Translations under genes and position numbers: made by a program | Notes under the pieces: generated by a model | Told to the model about the DNA's origin: nothing | Database searches by the model: none | Seen by the model: the letters and a program-made list of their open reading frames with translations, nothing else | Shown: in pieces, positions 25,371 to 35,406 of the stretch | How positions within the stretch are numbered: the stretch's first letter is position 1 | Layout of the letters: every line of letters starts with the position of its first letter | Source of the DNA: Rhizobium sp. NZLR1 | Lineage (GTDB): Bacteria > Pseudomonadota > Alphaproteobacteria > Rhizobiales > Rhizobiaceae | Length of the DNA stretch: 64,000 bases | NCBI RefSeq assembly: GCF_017357385.1 | Contig: NZ_CP071636.1 | Location: 124,001-188,000 of the forward strand | Reading direction: 5' to 3'

Positions 25371-26296
25371 CCAGCCTCTTCCCGATCGTGCTTGCCGCGA
25401 TCCTCGGCCTCCTTGCCGTCGCCTCGGCGATCGGTTTCATCCTGCAGCGGCGCGCGACCGAGCCCGGCTCCGTCGCCACCGTCCACAACCTCAATGCCCG
25501 TATCCGCTCCTGGTGGATCATGGTTGCCGTGTTCGGCGGCGCGATCCTGCTTGGCGATACGGCGACGGTCATCCTGTTCGCATTCCTGTCCTTCATGGCG
25601 CTTCGCGAGTTCTGGACACTGACGCCGTCACGGCGCGGCGATCATCTGGCGCTTTTCCTGTCCTTCTTCGTGGTCCTGCCGGTGCACTATGTGCTGCTCG
25701 GAACGCAATGGTACGGCCTCTTTGCAATCTTCATCCCCGTTTACGCCTTCCTGATCCTGCCGGCGGTGGCGACCCTGACCGGCGATGTCAACGAATTCCT
25801 GGCGCGCAGTGCCAGGGTGCAATGGGGCTTGATGCTGACGGTCTATTCGATCAGCCACGCGCCCGCGCTCCTCATGCTGCAGACCGGCACGCCGTCCGCA
25901 CTTCTTCTCGTCTATCTGGTCATCGTCGTGCAGCTCAGCGACGTCTTCCAGTATGTCTGGGGCAAGCTTCTCGGAAAACACCGCTTCTCGCCGAATATCA
26001 GCCCCTCGAAGACGCTTGAAGGCCTGATCGGCGGCGGCGCCTCGGCCATCCTCGTCGGGACGCTGCTCTATCGCCTGACGCCGTTCTCGCCTCTGCAGGC
26101 GGCGGCCGTCAGCACCGTCATCGTCGTCGCGGGCTTCTTCGGCGGCTTCGTGCTCTCGGCGATCAAACGCGACCTCAACGCCAAGGACTGGGGCTATGTG
26201 ATTGAGGGCCATGGCGGCGTGCTCGACCGCCTGGATTCCATCACCTTCGCCGCACCGCTGTTCTTCCACATCGTCCGCTATTGGTTCACCAGCTGA
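25367..26296 (+). CDS. Phosphatidate cytidylyltransferase (CdsA family, YnbB-like)
   Basis: A 309-residue multi-spanning membrane enzyme making CDP-diacylglycerol from phosphatidate and CTP. The C-terminal CdsA signature is intact: SAIKRDLNAKDWGYVIEG followed by HGGVLDRLDS. Upstream is SDVFQYVWGKLLGKHRFSPNISPSK-like sequence (positions about 25935-26008), the conserved CDP-DAG synthase core. ATG 25367 overlaps the acyltransferase stop by four bases; the larger open frame from 24728 is not used. As an extra CdsA in an operon with an acyltransferase and a head-group transferase, it likely serves a dedicated lipid pathway. Confidence 0.92.
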   Translation: MTSLFPIVLAAILGLLAVASAIGFILQRRATEPGSVATVHNLNARIRSWWIMVAVFGGAILLGDTATVILFAFLSFMALREFWTLTPSRRGDHLALFLSFFVVLPVHYVLLGTQWYGLFAIFIPVYAFLILPAVATLTGDVNEFLARSARVQWGLMLTVYSISHAPALLMLQTGTPSALLLVYLVIVVQLSDVFQYVWGKLLGKHRFSPNISPSKTLEGLIGGGASAILVGTLLYRLTPFSPLQAAAVSTVIVVAGFFGGFVLSAIKRDLNAKDWGYVIEGHGGVLDRLDSITFAAPLFFHIVRYWFTS

Positions 26297-26323
26297 GGCG
26301 GATATCCGAAAGCATGCGGCCGA

Positions 26324-26650
26324 TCATTCAACCCGGTCGATGTCTTCGAGGCTCTCGAACAGCCGGAGCTGGACCTCGCGCTCCTGCCTGCCGATAGCCG
26401 TCATCAGCTTGTCCATCGTTCCCCGCAGATCATACAACTGGTCGATCAGGTCAATGACGACATCGACGCCGGCTTCGTTGATCCCCATGTCGCCCATCAG
26501 ATCCTGAATGAGCCTGGCGCGGGCAACGTCGGCGTCGCGAAACCATCGCCTTTCGCCGGACGTCTCGGGAATCAACCAGCCCTGTTCGATCCAGAAATCG
26601 AGCTGGACGACATCGATTTTCAAGTAAAGACGGAATTCGAGATCATCCAT
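26324..26650 (-). CDS. cbpM: Chaperone modulator CbpM
   Basis: A 108-residue MerR-like helical protein. It reads DDLEFRLYLKIDVVQLDFWIEQGWLIP at the N-terminus (each stretch under the HTH-like fold), then ADVARARLIQDLMGDMGINEAG and a C-terminal coiled segment. In E. coli CbpM binds the J-domain of CbpA and inhibits it. The gene follows the CbpA-type gene by two bases. GGAGG sits eight bases before ATG 26650, so the longer frame was rejected. Confidence 0.87.
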   Translation of the reverse strand: MDDLEFRLYLKIDVVQLDFWIEQGWLIPETSGERRWFRDADVARARLIQDLMGDMGINEAGVDVVIDLIDQLYDLRGTMDKLMTAIGRQEREVQLRLFESLEDIDRVE

Positions 26651-26652
26651 GA

Positions 26653-27567
26653 TCAAGCCTCCATGTTCTTCCTCGGATCGTATGGATGTGACGTCTCCCA
26701 TTCCTTGATCAGGGACGTCAGCCGTTCGTCGGGATTGGCGGGCAGCACGATCTTCAGGGAGACATAGACGTCGCCGTGCCCGCCGCCGCGATTGGCAACG
26801 CCTTTGCCCTTGAGACGCAGGACCTTGCCCGTATTCGAGTGCGGGGGCAGCGTCAGGTTGACGGGTCCCGACGGTGTCGGCACACGGACCTTGCCGCCGA
26901 GCACCGCCTCGCCAAGTGAGATCGGCAGTTCCAGGCGGATGTCGTCGCCATCCCGCGTGAAGAAGCGGTGAGGGCTCACGCGGATCTCGATGAGGGCATC
27001 ACCCGGCGGCCCGCCTCCAATACCCGGCTCGCCCTTGCCGCGCAGCCGCAAGGTCTGGCCGTCGCGGGTTCCGGGCGGGATCTGCACATCGAGCGGTGGC
27101 CCGTCCGGCAGCTTGACCTCGGTCCTGGTGCCGTTGATGGCCTCAAGAAAGTTGACCTGCATGGAGAACCGCCGATCCTGGCCATGACTGCGCATCCTGC
27201 CGCCGCCGGCGCGGCGCGAAAAGAAATTGGCAAAGGAATTGTCGGCATCGCCGAAATCGGCAAAGCCGGCACTGTTGTGGTAGGGATTTTCGGGACCGCT
27301 CGCCGAGGCATAGTCGCGGTAATAACTGCGTTGCGCCCGCTCGGCGCCCGTCATGTCGATCTCGCCGCGATCGAAGCGCCCGCGTTTTCCCTCGTCGCCC
27401 AATATCTCGTAGGCGGTCGAAATTTCCTTGAACCGCTCCTCGGCGTGTCTGTCGCCGGGATTAAGGTCGGGGTGAAGTTTCTTGGCAAGCTTGCGAAAGG
27501 CGCTTTGAATGTCCTTTTGCGACGCATCCCGCTTCACACCCAGAAGCTCGTATGGATCCTGGCTCAT
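26653..27567 (-). CDS. cbpA: DnaJ-class co-chaperone CbpA
   Basis: A 304-residue Hsp40. The N-terminal J-domain (about 1-70) includes the HPD motif at residues 32-34 in KKLHPDLNPGD, which stimulates DnaK. There is no Cys-rich zinc domain, so it is CbpA-type rather than DnaJ. A Gly-rich linker with GRMRSHGQDRR joins the peptide-binding domain, containing DVQIPPGTRDGQTLRLRGKG and VRVPTPSGPVNLTLPP. It is co-transcribed with the CbpM inhibitor gene. The product probably works with DnaK during starvation or stress. Confidence 0.92.
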   Translation of the reverse strand: MSQDPYELLGVKRDASQKDIQSAFRKLAKKLHPDLNPGDRHAEERFKEISTAYEILGDEGKRGRFDRGEIDMTGAERAQRSYYRDYASASGPENPYHNSAGFADFGDADNSFANFFSRRAGGGRMRSHGQDRRFSMQVNFLEAINGTRTEVKLPDGPPLDVQIPPGTRDGQTLRLRGKGEPGIGGGPPGDALIEIRVSPHRFFTRDGDDIRLELPISLGEAVLGGKVRVPTPSGPVNLTLPPHSNTGKVLRLKGKGVANRGGGHGDVYVSLKIVLPANPDERLTSLIKEWETSHPYDPRKNMEA

Positions 27568-27659
27568 GCATATCTCCGTCAGGGCAGTTAATACTGCCGA
27601 TTGGCTTGGGGGAAATATAGGTTCTCAGACCGCCGCCGGGGAGGGGAAGCCACAGAAGG

Positions 27660-28127
27660 TTAGAGCGCCAGCGCGTCTTCTTCCTGAGGGGCCGAGCCGT
27701 CATGCGCTTGATCGGGACGCCGATCGATGAGAACCGAGCATCCGGCGTGGCGCACGACCTTCTCGACGATCGAGGAGAAGACGTAGTCGGTGATATCCGC
27801 CACATGGGATGAAAGCAGGATGAGATCGGCTGATCTCTCCCTGGCGGCCGACACGAGCACGGAGGCGGCAACGCCGATGCGGATCTCGACTGTCGCCGAA
27901 ATGGCGAGCTCCTTGCAGAGCGACACAAGTTTCCTCTCGGCATCGACGATAGCGGTCGTCTCGAATTCCTCGGGAATACCCGACAGGTGACGGTGGGGGA
28001 TGTTCTCGATGGCATGCATGACGACGACGTTTCCGCCTTCGTCCAGGAGCTCTGCCGCCCGGCGCAGGAGACGGATTGCCGTTTGCCGGGAGCCCATGCC
28101 GATGCCGCAGATGATCGTTCGATACAT
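27660..28127 (-). CDS. Universal stress protein (UspA family)
   Basis: A 155-residue UspA-domain protein. It begins YRTIICGIGMGSRQTAIRLL, the first strand and helix of the Usp fold, and contains HAIENIPHRH and LILLSSHVADITDYVFSSIVEKVVRHAGCSVLI. The usual ATP-binding G-2x-G-9x-G-S/T motif is weak here (GVAASVL then SSIVEK), so it may be of the non-ATP-binding class. GAGGATTTA precedes ATG 28127; the extended frame to 28154 is unlikely. Next to the CbpA/CbpM pair it forms a small stress neighbourhood, though transcribed separately with a 92-base gap. Confidence 0.85.
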   Translation of the reverse strand: MYRTIICGIGMGSRQTAIRLLRRAAELLDEGGNVVVMHAIENIPHRHLSGIPEEFETTAIVDAERKLVSLCKELAISATVEIRIGVAASVLVSAARERSADLILLSSHVADITDYVFSSIVEKVVRHAGCSVLIDRRPDQAHDGSAPQEEDALAL

Positions 28128-28270
28128 TAAATCCTCGCACGCAAATGGTCGCACCGATTATACCGGCATCGACCGTTTCTGTTTTGACCGATATCAAACA
28201 GAAACGCCGAAATAGCGCAATGATCGCGTCCAGGAAGCGGCCGTTCGCTTCAAAATAGAATTTTGGGGGT

Positions 28271-28316
28271 CGTCACGATTGACGGCATGGCCATCGGCAA
28301 TAGCTCTATCGTGACG
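28271..28316 (+). promoter_or_regulatory. Inverted repeat upstream of the 6PGDH-like gene
   Basis: CGTCACGAT (28271-28279) and ATCGTGACG (28308-28316) are exact complements 28 bases apart, ending 21 bases before the start codon at 28338. They could be paired half-sites for a regulator or a hairpin in the leader. No regulator gene is next to it. The rest of 28128-28270 shows nothing clear. Confidence 0.45.
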
Positions 28317-28337
28317 TCGTTACTGATCGAGGTTCAC

Positions 28338-29189
28338 ATGCAGACTTTTGCAATCATCGGAGCGGGCGCAATGGGAAGCGCGGTCGCCAAACGGCTGGTC
28401 GATCACGGCGCCACCGTGCTGACCTGTCTCGAAGGCCGCAGCGAGCAGACGATCGCGCGGGCTAAGGCGGCCGGCATGGTGCCGGTCGGCCGCCAGGAGC
28501 TGGCGAAGGCAGAGATCATCCTGTCGATCGTTCCGCCGGCGGAAGCGATCGGGGTTGCCGGGCTCGTCGCGGAGATATTGCCGGGGGTGCAGGCGCCGCC
28601 GCCTTTCATCGACCTCAATGCAATTGCGCCGAAAACAATGCAGGCAGTGGCGGCACGGTTCGGCGGCAGCGGCGTGGAAGTGTTGGATGGCGCGATCATC
28701 GGCGGGCCGCCGGTTCCCGGCAAATCAGGTCCGACCCTCTATATCAGCGGCGATACAGCGGCGCGAACCAGGCTGCTCGAAGAATGCGGCCTCAAAATCC
28801 GCAGGCTCGATGGACCGCTCGGCGCGGCCTCGGCGCTGAAGATGTGTTATGCCGGCATCAACAAGGGCTTTGTCGGCCTCGGCGCGGCGATGCTGCTTGC
28901 CGCATCGCGCTCGGGTGCTGCCGAAAGCCTGAAGGCCGAACTCGCCGAAAGCCTTCCGGACGTCGACCGCAAGCTGTCGAAATCCATTCCGGATATGTAT
29001 CCGAAAGCCTATCGATGGGTTGCCGAAATGCAGGAGATCGCCGATTTCCTTGGAGAGGATGATCCGGCGGCGGGGATTTTTCGGGGCATGGCGGACGTCT
29101 TTGCCAGGATGGCTGGCGATGTTGAGGGTAGCCGTCTCCTCGTCGGACAGTTGGATGAGATCCTCGCGACCGCGGAAACCGGCGGCTGA
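28338..29189 (+). CDS. NAD(P)-dependent oxidoreductase, 6-phosphogluconate-dehydrogenase-like (DUF1932)
   Basis: A 283-residue beta-hydroxyacid-dehydrogenase-type protein. The Rossmann motif is IIGAGAMGSAVAKRL at residues 5-19. A C-terminal helical DUF1932 domain follows, with KIRRLDGPLGAASALKMCYA around residue 160-180. Part of the 6PGDH/HIBADH superfamily; members reduce or oxidise small hydroxyacids. ATG 28338 has GAGG six bases upstream; the longer frame from 28263 lacks one and crosses the inverted repeat. It appears to be a single gene. Substrate not identified. Confidence 0.85.
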   Translation: MQTFAIIGAGAMGSAVAKRLVDHGATVLTCLEGRSEQTIARAKAAGMVPVGRQELAKAEIILSIVPPAEAIGVAGLVAEILPGVQAPPPFIDLNAIAPKTMQAVAARFGGSGVEVLDGAIIGGPPVPGKSGPTLYISGDTAARTRLLEECGLKIRRLDGPLGAASALKMCYAGINKGFVGLGAAMLLAASRSGAAESLKAELAESLPDVDRKLSKSIPDMYPKAYRWVAEMQEIADFLGEDDPAAGIFRGMADVFARMAGDVEGSRLLVGQLDEILATAETGG

Positions 29190-29299
29190 GCACGGCGGTC
29201 AAGCAATCGTCGCTGCGCCGAATATCGGGGGCGGCAGCATCTCTTAGCCAACGCTCTGACGATTATGTGAAGCCGTTCCGACACCTCTGACAAACCTCA

Positions 29300-30253
29300 T
29301 TGCCTCTGCTATGTCAGGAAAAATGCGTCGGCCAAACGGACGTCGCAACCTATCCGACCAATGCCAGGAGTTTGAAATATGAGCGGTTCTTCCGAGTATA
29401 CCCCCCGAAGGTCTGGACCTGGAATAAGGCGAATGGCGGCCAGTTCGCCAGCATCAACCGCCCGATAGCAGGCCCGACGCATGACAAGGAGCTTCCGATC
29501 GGTCGCCATCCGCTGCAGCTTTATTCGCTCGGAACGCCGAACGGCCAGAAGGTCACGATCATGCTCGAGGAGTTGCTGGCGCTTGGCCATAGCGGTGCGG
29601 AGTACGACGCCTGGCTGATCCGGATCGGCGATGGCGACCAGTTCGGCAGCGGCTTCGTCGCCGTCAATCCCAACTCGAAGATCCCGGCGCTGATGGATCG
29701 CAGCGGCGAAACGCCGATCCGCGTCTTCGAATCCGGCGCCATCCTGACCTATCTCGCCGAAAAGTTCGGGGCTTTCCTGCCGACCGCACCGGGCGAGCGC
29801 GCCGAATGCCTGTCATGGCTGTTTTGGCAGATGGGAAGCGCACCCTATCTCGGCGGCGGTTTCGGCCATTTCTACGCCTATGCGCCGACGAAGATCGAAT
29901 ATGCCATCGACCGTTTCGCCATGGAAGTGAAGCGCCAGCTCGACGTGCTCGATCGTCGCCTCGCTGAAAGCGAGTATCTGGCCGGCAGCCAATATACGAT
30001 CGCCGATATTGCCGTCTGGCCTTGGTATGGCGGCCTGGTGAAGGGCTTGACCTATGGAGCCGCCGAATTCCTGCAGGTCGAGGACTATATGAACGTCCAG
30101 CGCTGGGCCGACGCAATCGGCGACCGCCCGGCAGTAAAACGCGGGCGAATGGTCAACCGGACCTCCGGCGAGCCGTCGAGCCAGTTGCATGAGCGTCACG
30201 ACGCCAGCGATTTCGAGACGAGGACGCAAGACAAACTCGCGGTCGCCAGTTAA
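29300..30253 (+). CDS. yghU: Glutathione S-transferase YghU-type, with a frameshift at its normal start
   Basis: A nu-class glutathione transferase / disulfide-bond oxidoreductase, nearly intact from PPKVWTWNKANGG to LHERHDASDFET. Family landmarks include LYSLGTPNGQKVTIMLEEL (thioredoxin-fold glutathione site), NPNSKIPAL, RVFESGAILTYLAEKFG and YTIADIAVWPWYG. The in-frame extension 29300-29400 shows no family sequence and no ribosome site. By contrast ATG 29379, preceded by AGGAG at good spacing, encodes MSGSSEYTP and then leaves frame at a run of six C (29401-29406). One extra C would restore MSGSSEYTPPKVWTW. So the natural gene is probably 29379-30253 with a one-base frameshift; it may be a sequencing error, a mutation or slippage. 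Confidence 0.85.
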   Translation: MPLLCQEKCVGQTDVATYPTNARSLKYERFFRVYPPKVWTWNKANGGQFASINRPIAGPTHDKELPIGRHPLQLYSLGTPNGQKVTIMLEELLALGHSGAEYDAWLIRIGDGDQFGSGFVAVNPNSKIPALMDRSGETPIRVFESGAILTYLAEKFGAFLPTAPGERAECLSWLFWQMGSAPYLGGGFGHFYAYAPTKIEYAIDRFAMEVKRQLDVLDRRLAESEYLAGSQYTIADIAVWPWYGGLVKGLTYGAAEFLQVEDYMNVQRWADAIGDRPAVKRGRMVNRTSGEPSSQLHERHDASDFETRTQDKLAVAS

Positions 30254-30292
30254 GCAACCGCCGCGACTTTCGCTTCCTCTGAAATGGATGAT

Positions 30293-30318
30293 GCTCCGCC
30301 GCCCAGAGGCGACGGAGC
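30293..30318 (-). terminator. Hairpin between convergent genes
   Basis: GCTCCG-CCGC and GCG-A-CGGAGC can pair as a stem with one mismatch, in the 77-base gap between the glutathione transferase stop and the binding-protein stop. No T-run is present on either side, so it is only a possible shared terminator. Confidence 0.35.
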
Positions 30319-30330
30319 GTGGGCCAAAAC

Positions 30331-31845
30331 TCAGTTCTTGACGGTATCCTCCAGGAAGAATCGGCCGAGCGGGTTCTGGTAGAAGTTCTCGATATTCTTG
30401 CGCGTGACGTTGATATAGGGGCTGTAATAGAGGTCGATCCAGTTGACGTCGTCCTTGGCCATCTTCTGCAGATCGACATACATCTCCTGGCGCTTCTTCG
30501 GGTCAAGCTCGAGACGCGCCTTGGCGACCAGTTCCTTCACCGCCTCGTTCTTGTAGTTGGTCGAATAATTGTTGTTGGAATCGTGGCCGAGCACGAAGGT
30601 GGTCTTCTGGTCCGGATCGAGAATGTCGTTGGTCCAGTAGTTGACCGAGACGTCGTAGTCGCCGGCAACGGTCATATCCCATTCCTGGCTCGGATCGACC
30701 TTCTGCAGATTGGCGGTGATGCCGGCCTTCTGCAGCTGCTGCTGGACCAGCACGGCCGTCTGTTCATCGACTTCGTCGCCGGCGCGGACCAAGTAATTCA
30801 GCGTCAGGTCGGAGGCGCCGGCGGCCGCCAGCATCTCCTTAGCCTTTGCCGGATCATAAGGCCGCTGCAGATTGTCGGCGAAATAATAGAGAGCCCCCTT
30901 CGGAATGTAGGAATTGGCGACCGTGCCCTGGCCGAAGGTGACGGTATCGACGATCGCCTTCTTGTCGATCGCCAGATCCAGCGCCTGGCGGACTTCCTTC
31001 TTGCCGAGCGCTCCATGCGCATGGTTGATCAGCAGATGATCCTCACGGGTCGAGGCGTCGATATCGACGTTGAGGTTTGGATCCTTCTTCAGCTCCTCGA
31101 CACGGGAGAAGGGAACGAAGATCGCCGCATCCAGCTCACCGGCCTGGACGTTCAGCATGCGGGTATTGTCGTCGGGCACGGAGATCCATTCGACGCCGTC
31201 GAGCTTGACGCGGTCGGCCTGCCAGAAGTTCGGGTTCTTCTTCAAGATGATACGGTCGCCGCGGCGCCATTCCTCGACGGTGAACGCGCCGGATGCGATC
31301 GGCTTTTCGGCATAGGCGTCGGCACCAAGCGATTCCATGCCCTTCTTGGAAATGACCGAAGCATTTGGCAGCGCCAGCGTCGAAAGGAACGGCGCGGACG
31401 GGTTTTTCAGCTTGATCGTCAGCGTATGCGCATCGGTCGCGACCGCCGTGTCGATCACCTTGTAGGAATCGCTCCAGAGCGAGGCAGCATCGTCGCGGAT
31501 GCGCAACAGGCTGAAGGCGGCGTCTTCCGCCGTCAGCGGCGAACCGTCGGAGAATTTCGCGTCGCGGATCTTGAACGTATAGGTCAGTCCGTCGTCCGAG
31601 GCAGTCCAGCTTTCGGCAAGGCCCGGTTCCAGCTTGGTGCCTGTCTTGTCGACGCGGATCAGCACGTCGTAGACGTTTGAGAACACCCAGTTGTCGATGT
31701 TCTGGGCTGTTTTGATCGGATCGAATGTCGTCGAGTCCTCGCGGCGGCCGATGGTCAGCACACCGGCGGCCTCGGCATAGCTTGTGCTGAGTGTCAGGCC
31801 GGCGAGCAGGGCTGCAAGCCCGATTGATTTCCATCTGTTTGTCAT
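30331..31845 (-). CDS. Peptide-type ABC transporter substrate-binding protein (family 5)
   Basis: A 504-residue DppA/OppA-type binding protein. Signal peptide NRWKSIGLAALLAGLTLSTSYAEA, likely cleaved near AEA-AG, followed by the family start GVLTIGRREDSTTFDPIKTA and the block YTFKIRDAKFSDGSPLTAEDAAFS. Last gene of a five-gene operon whose first gene is a proline-iminopeptidase-like hydrolase. In the PipR-type systems of plant-associated bacteria a comparable binding protein takes up the plant signal or peptide, so a role in signal acquisition is plausible. GGGAACG precedes ATG 31845, 19 bases after the ATPase gene. Confidence 0.92.
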   Translation of the reverse strand: MTNRWKSIGLAALLAGLTLSTSYAEAAGVLTIGRREDSTTFDPIKTAQNIDNWVFSNVYDVLIRVDKTGTKLEPGLAESWTASDDGLTYTFKIRDAKFSDGSPLTAEDAAFSLLRIRDDAASLWSDSYKVIDTAVATDAHTLTIKLKNPSAPFLSTLALPNASVISKKGMESLGADAYAEKPIASGAFTVEEWRRGDRIILKKNPNFWQADRVKLDGVEWISVPDDNTRMLNVQAGELDAAIFVPFSRVEELKKDPNLNVDIDASTREDHLLINHAHGALGKKEVRQALDLAIDKKAIVDTVTFGQGTVANSYIPKGALYYFADNLQRPYDPAKAKEMLAAAGASDLTLNYLVRAGDEVDEQTAVLVQQQLQKAGITANLQKVDPSQEWDMTVAGDYDVSVNYWTNDILDPDQKTTFVLGHDSNNNYSTNYKNEAVKELVAKARLELDPKKRQEMYVDLQKMAKDDVNWIDLYYSPYINVTRKNIENFYQNPLGRFFLEDTVKN

Positions 31846-31864
31846 GAATTCGTTCCCTTCGTTG

Positions 31865-33570
<1,706 letters not shown>

Positions 33571-33574
<4 letters not shown>

Positions 33575-34422
33575 TCGTGCACTCCGAGCAGTTCGCCGAG
33601 AGCGTCGCCCAGCATGCTGAAGCCGAAAGCAAGGCAGACGATGGAGAGGCCGGGAAACAGCGTGATCCACCAGGCGGTGGTGATGAAGCTCTGTCCTTCC
33701 GCGACCATGACACCCCATTCGGCCACCGGCGGCTGGACGCCGAGGCCGAGATAACTGACGGCAGCGCCGCTGAGCAGTACGAGCGTAGCATCGGACATCG
33801 AAAAGACGATCGAACCGGCGATCGCGTTCGGCAGCAGGTGGCGGAACATGATGCGCGAGCGGCTGAAGCCGAGGCTGACGGCGGCAACGGCGTAGTCGCT
33901 GCTTTTCAGCACCAGCATCTGCGCCCGGATCAGCCTCGCGTAGGAAACCCAGCCGACCAGTGCCATGGCGATATAGAAGCTGCCGAGGCCAGGGCCGAGG
34001 ATTGCGATGATCGACAGCATCAGCACGAGGAAAGGGAAGGCGAGAATGATATCGACGAGGCGCATGAACAGCGCATCGACGATGCCGCCGAAGAAGCCGG
34101 CGATCGTGCCGACCGTCGTGCCGATCAGGAAGGGGAAGATGACGCCGATCAGCGCCATCTGCAGATCGAGGCGGGCGCCCCAGAGGACGCGCGAGAGGAT
34201 ATCGCGGCCGAAATTGTCGGTGCCGAACGGATGTAACAGGGAAGGCGCCTGCAGGCGCACCTCGGCGTTCTGCATGATCGGGTCGTAGGGCGCGATAACA
34301 GGCGCGCCGATCGCCAGCAGGACGAAGAACAGCAATATGCCCGCACCGACGGCAAGCATCAGCCGCCGTCTGAAGAACCGGTGCCAACCGAGGGATGCTG
34401 GGGCGATTGCTTCGATGCTCAT
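33571..34422 (-). CDS. Peptide-type ABC transporter permease (DppC-like)
   Basis: A 283-residue permease. It begins with a cytoplasmic N-terminus, then MLAVGAGILLFFVLLAIGAPVI, the family motif HPFGTDNFGRDILSRVLWGAR, and the docking loop YAVAAVSLGFSRSRIMFRHL. Overlaps of four bases at both ends join it to the ATPase and to the DppB-like gene. Together with DppB it forms the channel. Confidence 0.93.
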
Positions 34423-35357
34423 AGCCTCACCCTCGGATCGACGGTGACGGTAACGATGTCGGCGATGAAGTTGATGAGCACGGTGGCGCAGGCAAAGACC
34501 ATGGCGACGCCCTGGACCACCATGTAATCGCGTGAAAAGATCGCCCTGACGAGCAGCTGCCCCATGCCGGGCAGCGCAAAGACGGTCTCGACCACCACCG
34601 TGCCGCCGATCAGCCAGCCGATGTTGACGGCAAGCAGGTTGATCGTCGGCACCAGCGAGTTCGGCAGCACATGCCGCCAGAAGACGATCCCCTCCGGCAT
34701 GCCACGGGCGCGCGCTGCCGTCGCCACATCCGATTTCAGCTGCTCGATCATCGCCGCCCGCAGGCTGCGCGTCAGCACGGTCGAGAGCGACAGGGCGACC
34801 GTCAGGCTCGGCAGCACGAGATGCGACAGCTTCTCACCGATCGTCGCGCCATAACCGGAAACCGGCAGCACGCCGAGTTCGACGCTAAACAGGATAATCA
34901 GCATCAGCCCCAGCCAGAAGGGCGGAAAGCCGATGCCGAATGTCGAGACGATGCGCACCGCATGATCGGGCGCCCGGCCGGCATTGCGGGCGGCGATCGC
35001 CGACATCGGCACCGCAATCAGGACCGAAAGCACGACGCTGGAAACGACCAGCGCAAGCGTCGGCTCGATGCGGGTGACGATCAGCTTCAGCACGTCGATC
35101 TTGTAAAGGATCGACTTGCCCATCTCGCCATTGGCAAGGTTCTTGAGGAAATAAACATATTGCAGCCACATCGGCTGATCGAGGCCGTACTGGGCGCGGA
35201 TGCTGGCAAGAGCTGCCGGTGTCGCGCGCGTGCCGAGGATGTTGCGCGCCGGATCGCCTGGGATCAACCGGACCAGAATAAAAGTGATGACGCTGATGCC
35301 AAAAATGACCGGCAGGAACTGCAGCGGTCGGGTCAGAACGAATCTATAGCGATGCAT
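34419..35357 (-). CDS. Peptide-type ABC transporter permease (DppB-like)
   Basis: A 312-residue permease starting FVLTRPLQFLPVIFGISVIT, with the family block LVRLIPGDPARNILG and the docking loop VATAARARGMPEGIVFWRHV. GAGGGG is seen upstream of ATG 35357. A gap of 49 bases separates it from the hydrolase gene, and it overlaps the DppC-like gene. Second gene of the operon divergent from luxR. Confidence 0.93.
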   Translation of the reverse strand: MHRYRFVLTRPLQFLPVIFGISVITFILVRLIPGDPARNILGTRATPAALASIRAQYGLDQPMWLQYVYFLKNLANGEMGKSILYKIDVLKLIVTRIEPTLALVVSSVVLSVLIAVPMSAIAARNAGRAPDHAVRIVSTFGIGFPPFWLGLMLIILFSVELGVLPVSGYGATIGEKLSHLVLPSLTVALSLSTVLTRSLRAAMIEQLKSDVATAARARGMPEGIVFWRHVLPNSLVPTINLLAVNIGWLIGGTVVVETVFALPGMGQLLVRAIFSRDYMVVQGVAMVFACATVLINFIADIVTVTVDPRVRL

Positions 35358-35406
35358 GAAGGCGATCGCCCCTCTTTCTTCGTCGGGTTAGCCGCTTTAC
35401 TTTGCA

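Noticed and set aside
33575..34387. N-terminal extension of the fused ATPase to 840 residues
   Set aside because: It runs antiparallel in frame to nothing known and overlaps the DppC-like permease completely; the ATGA overlap at 33574 is the natural start.
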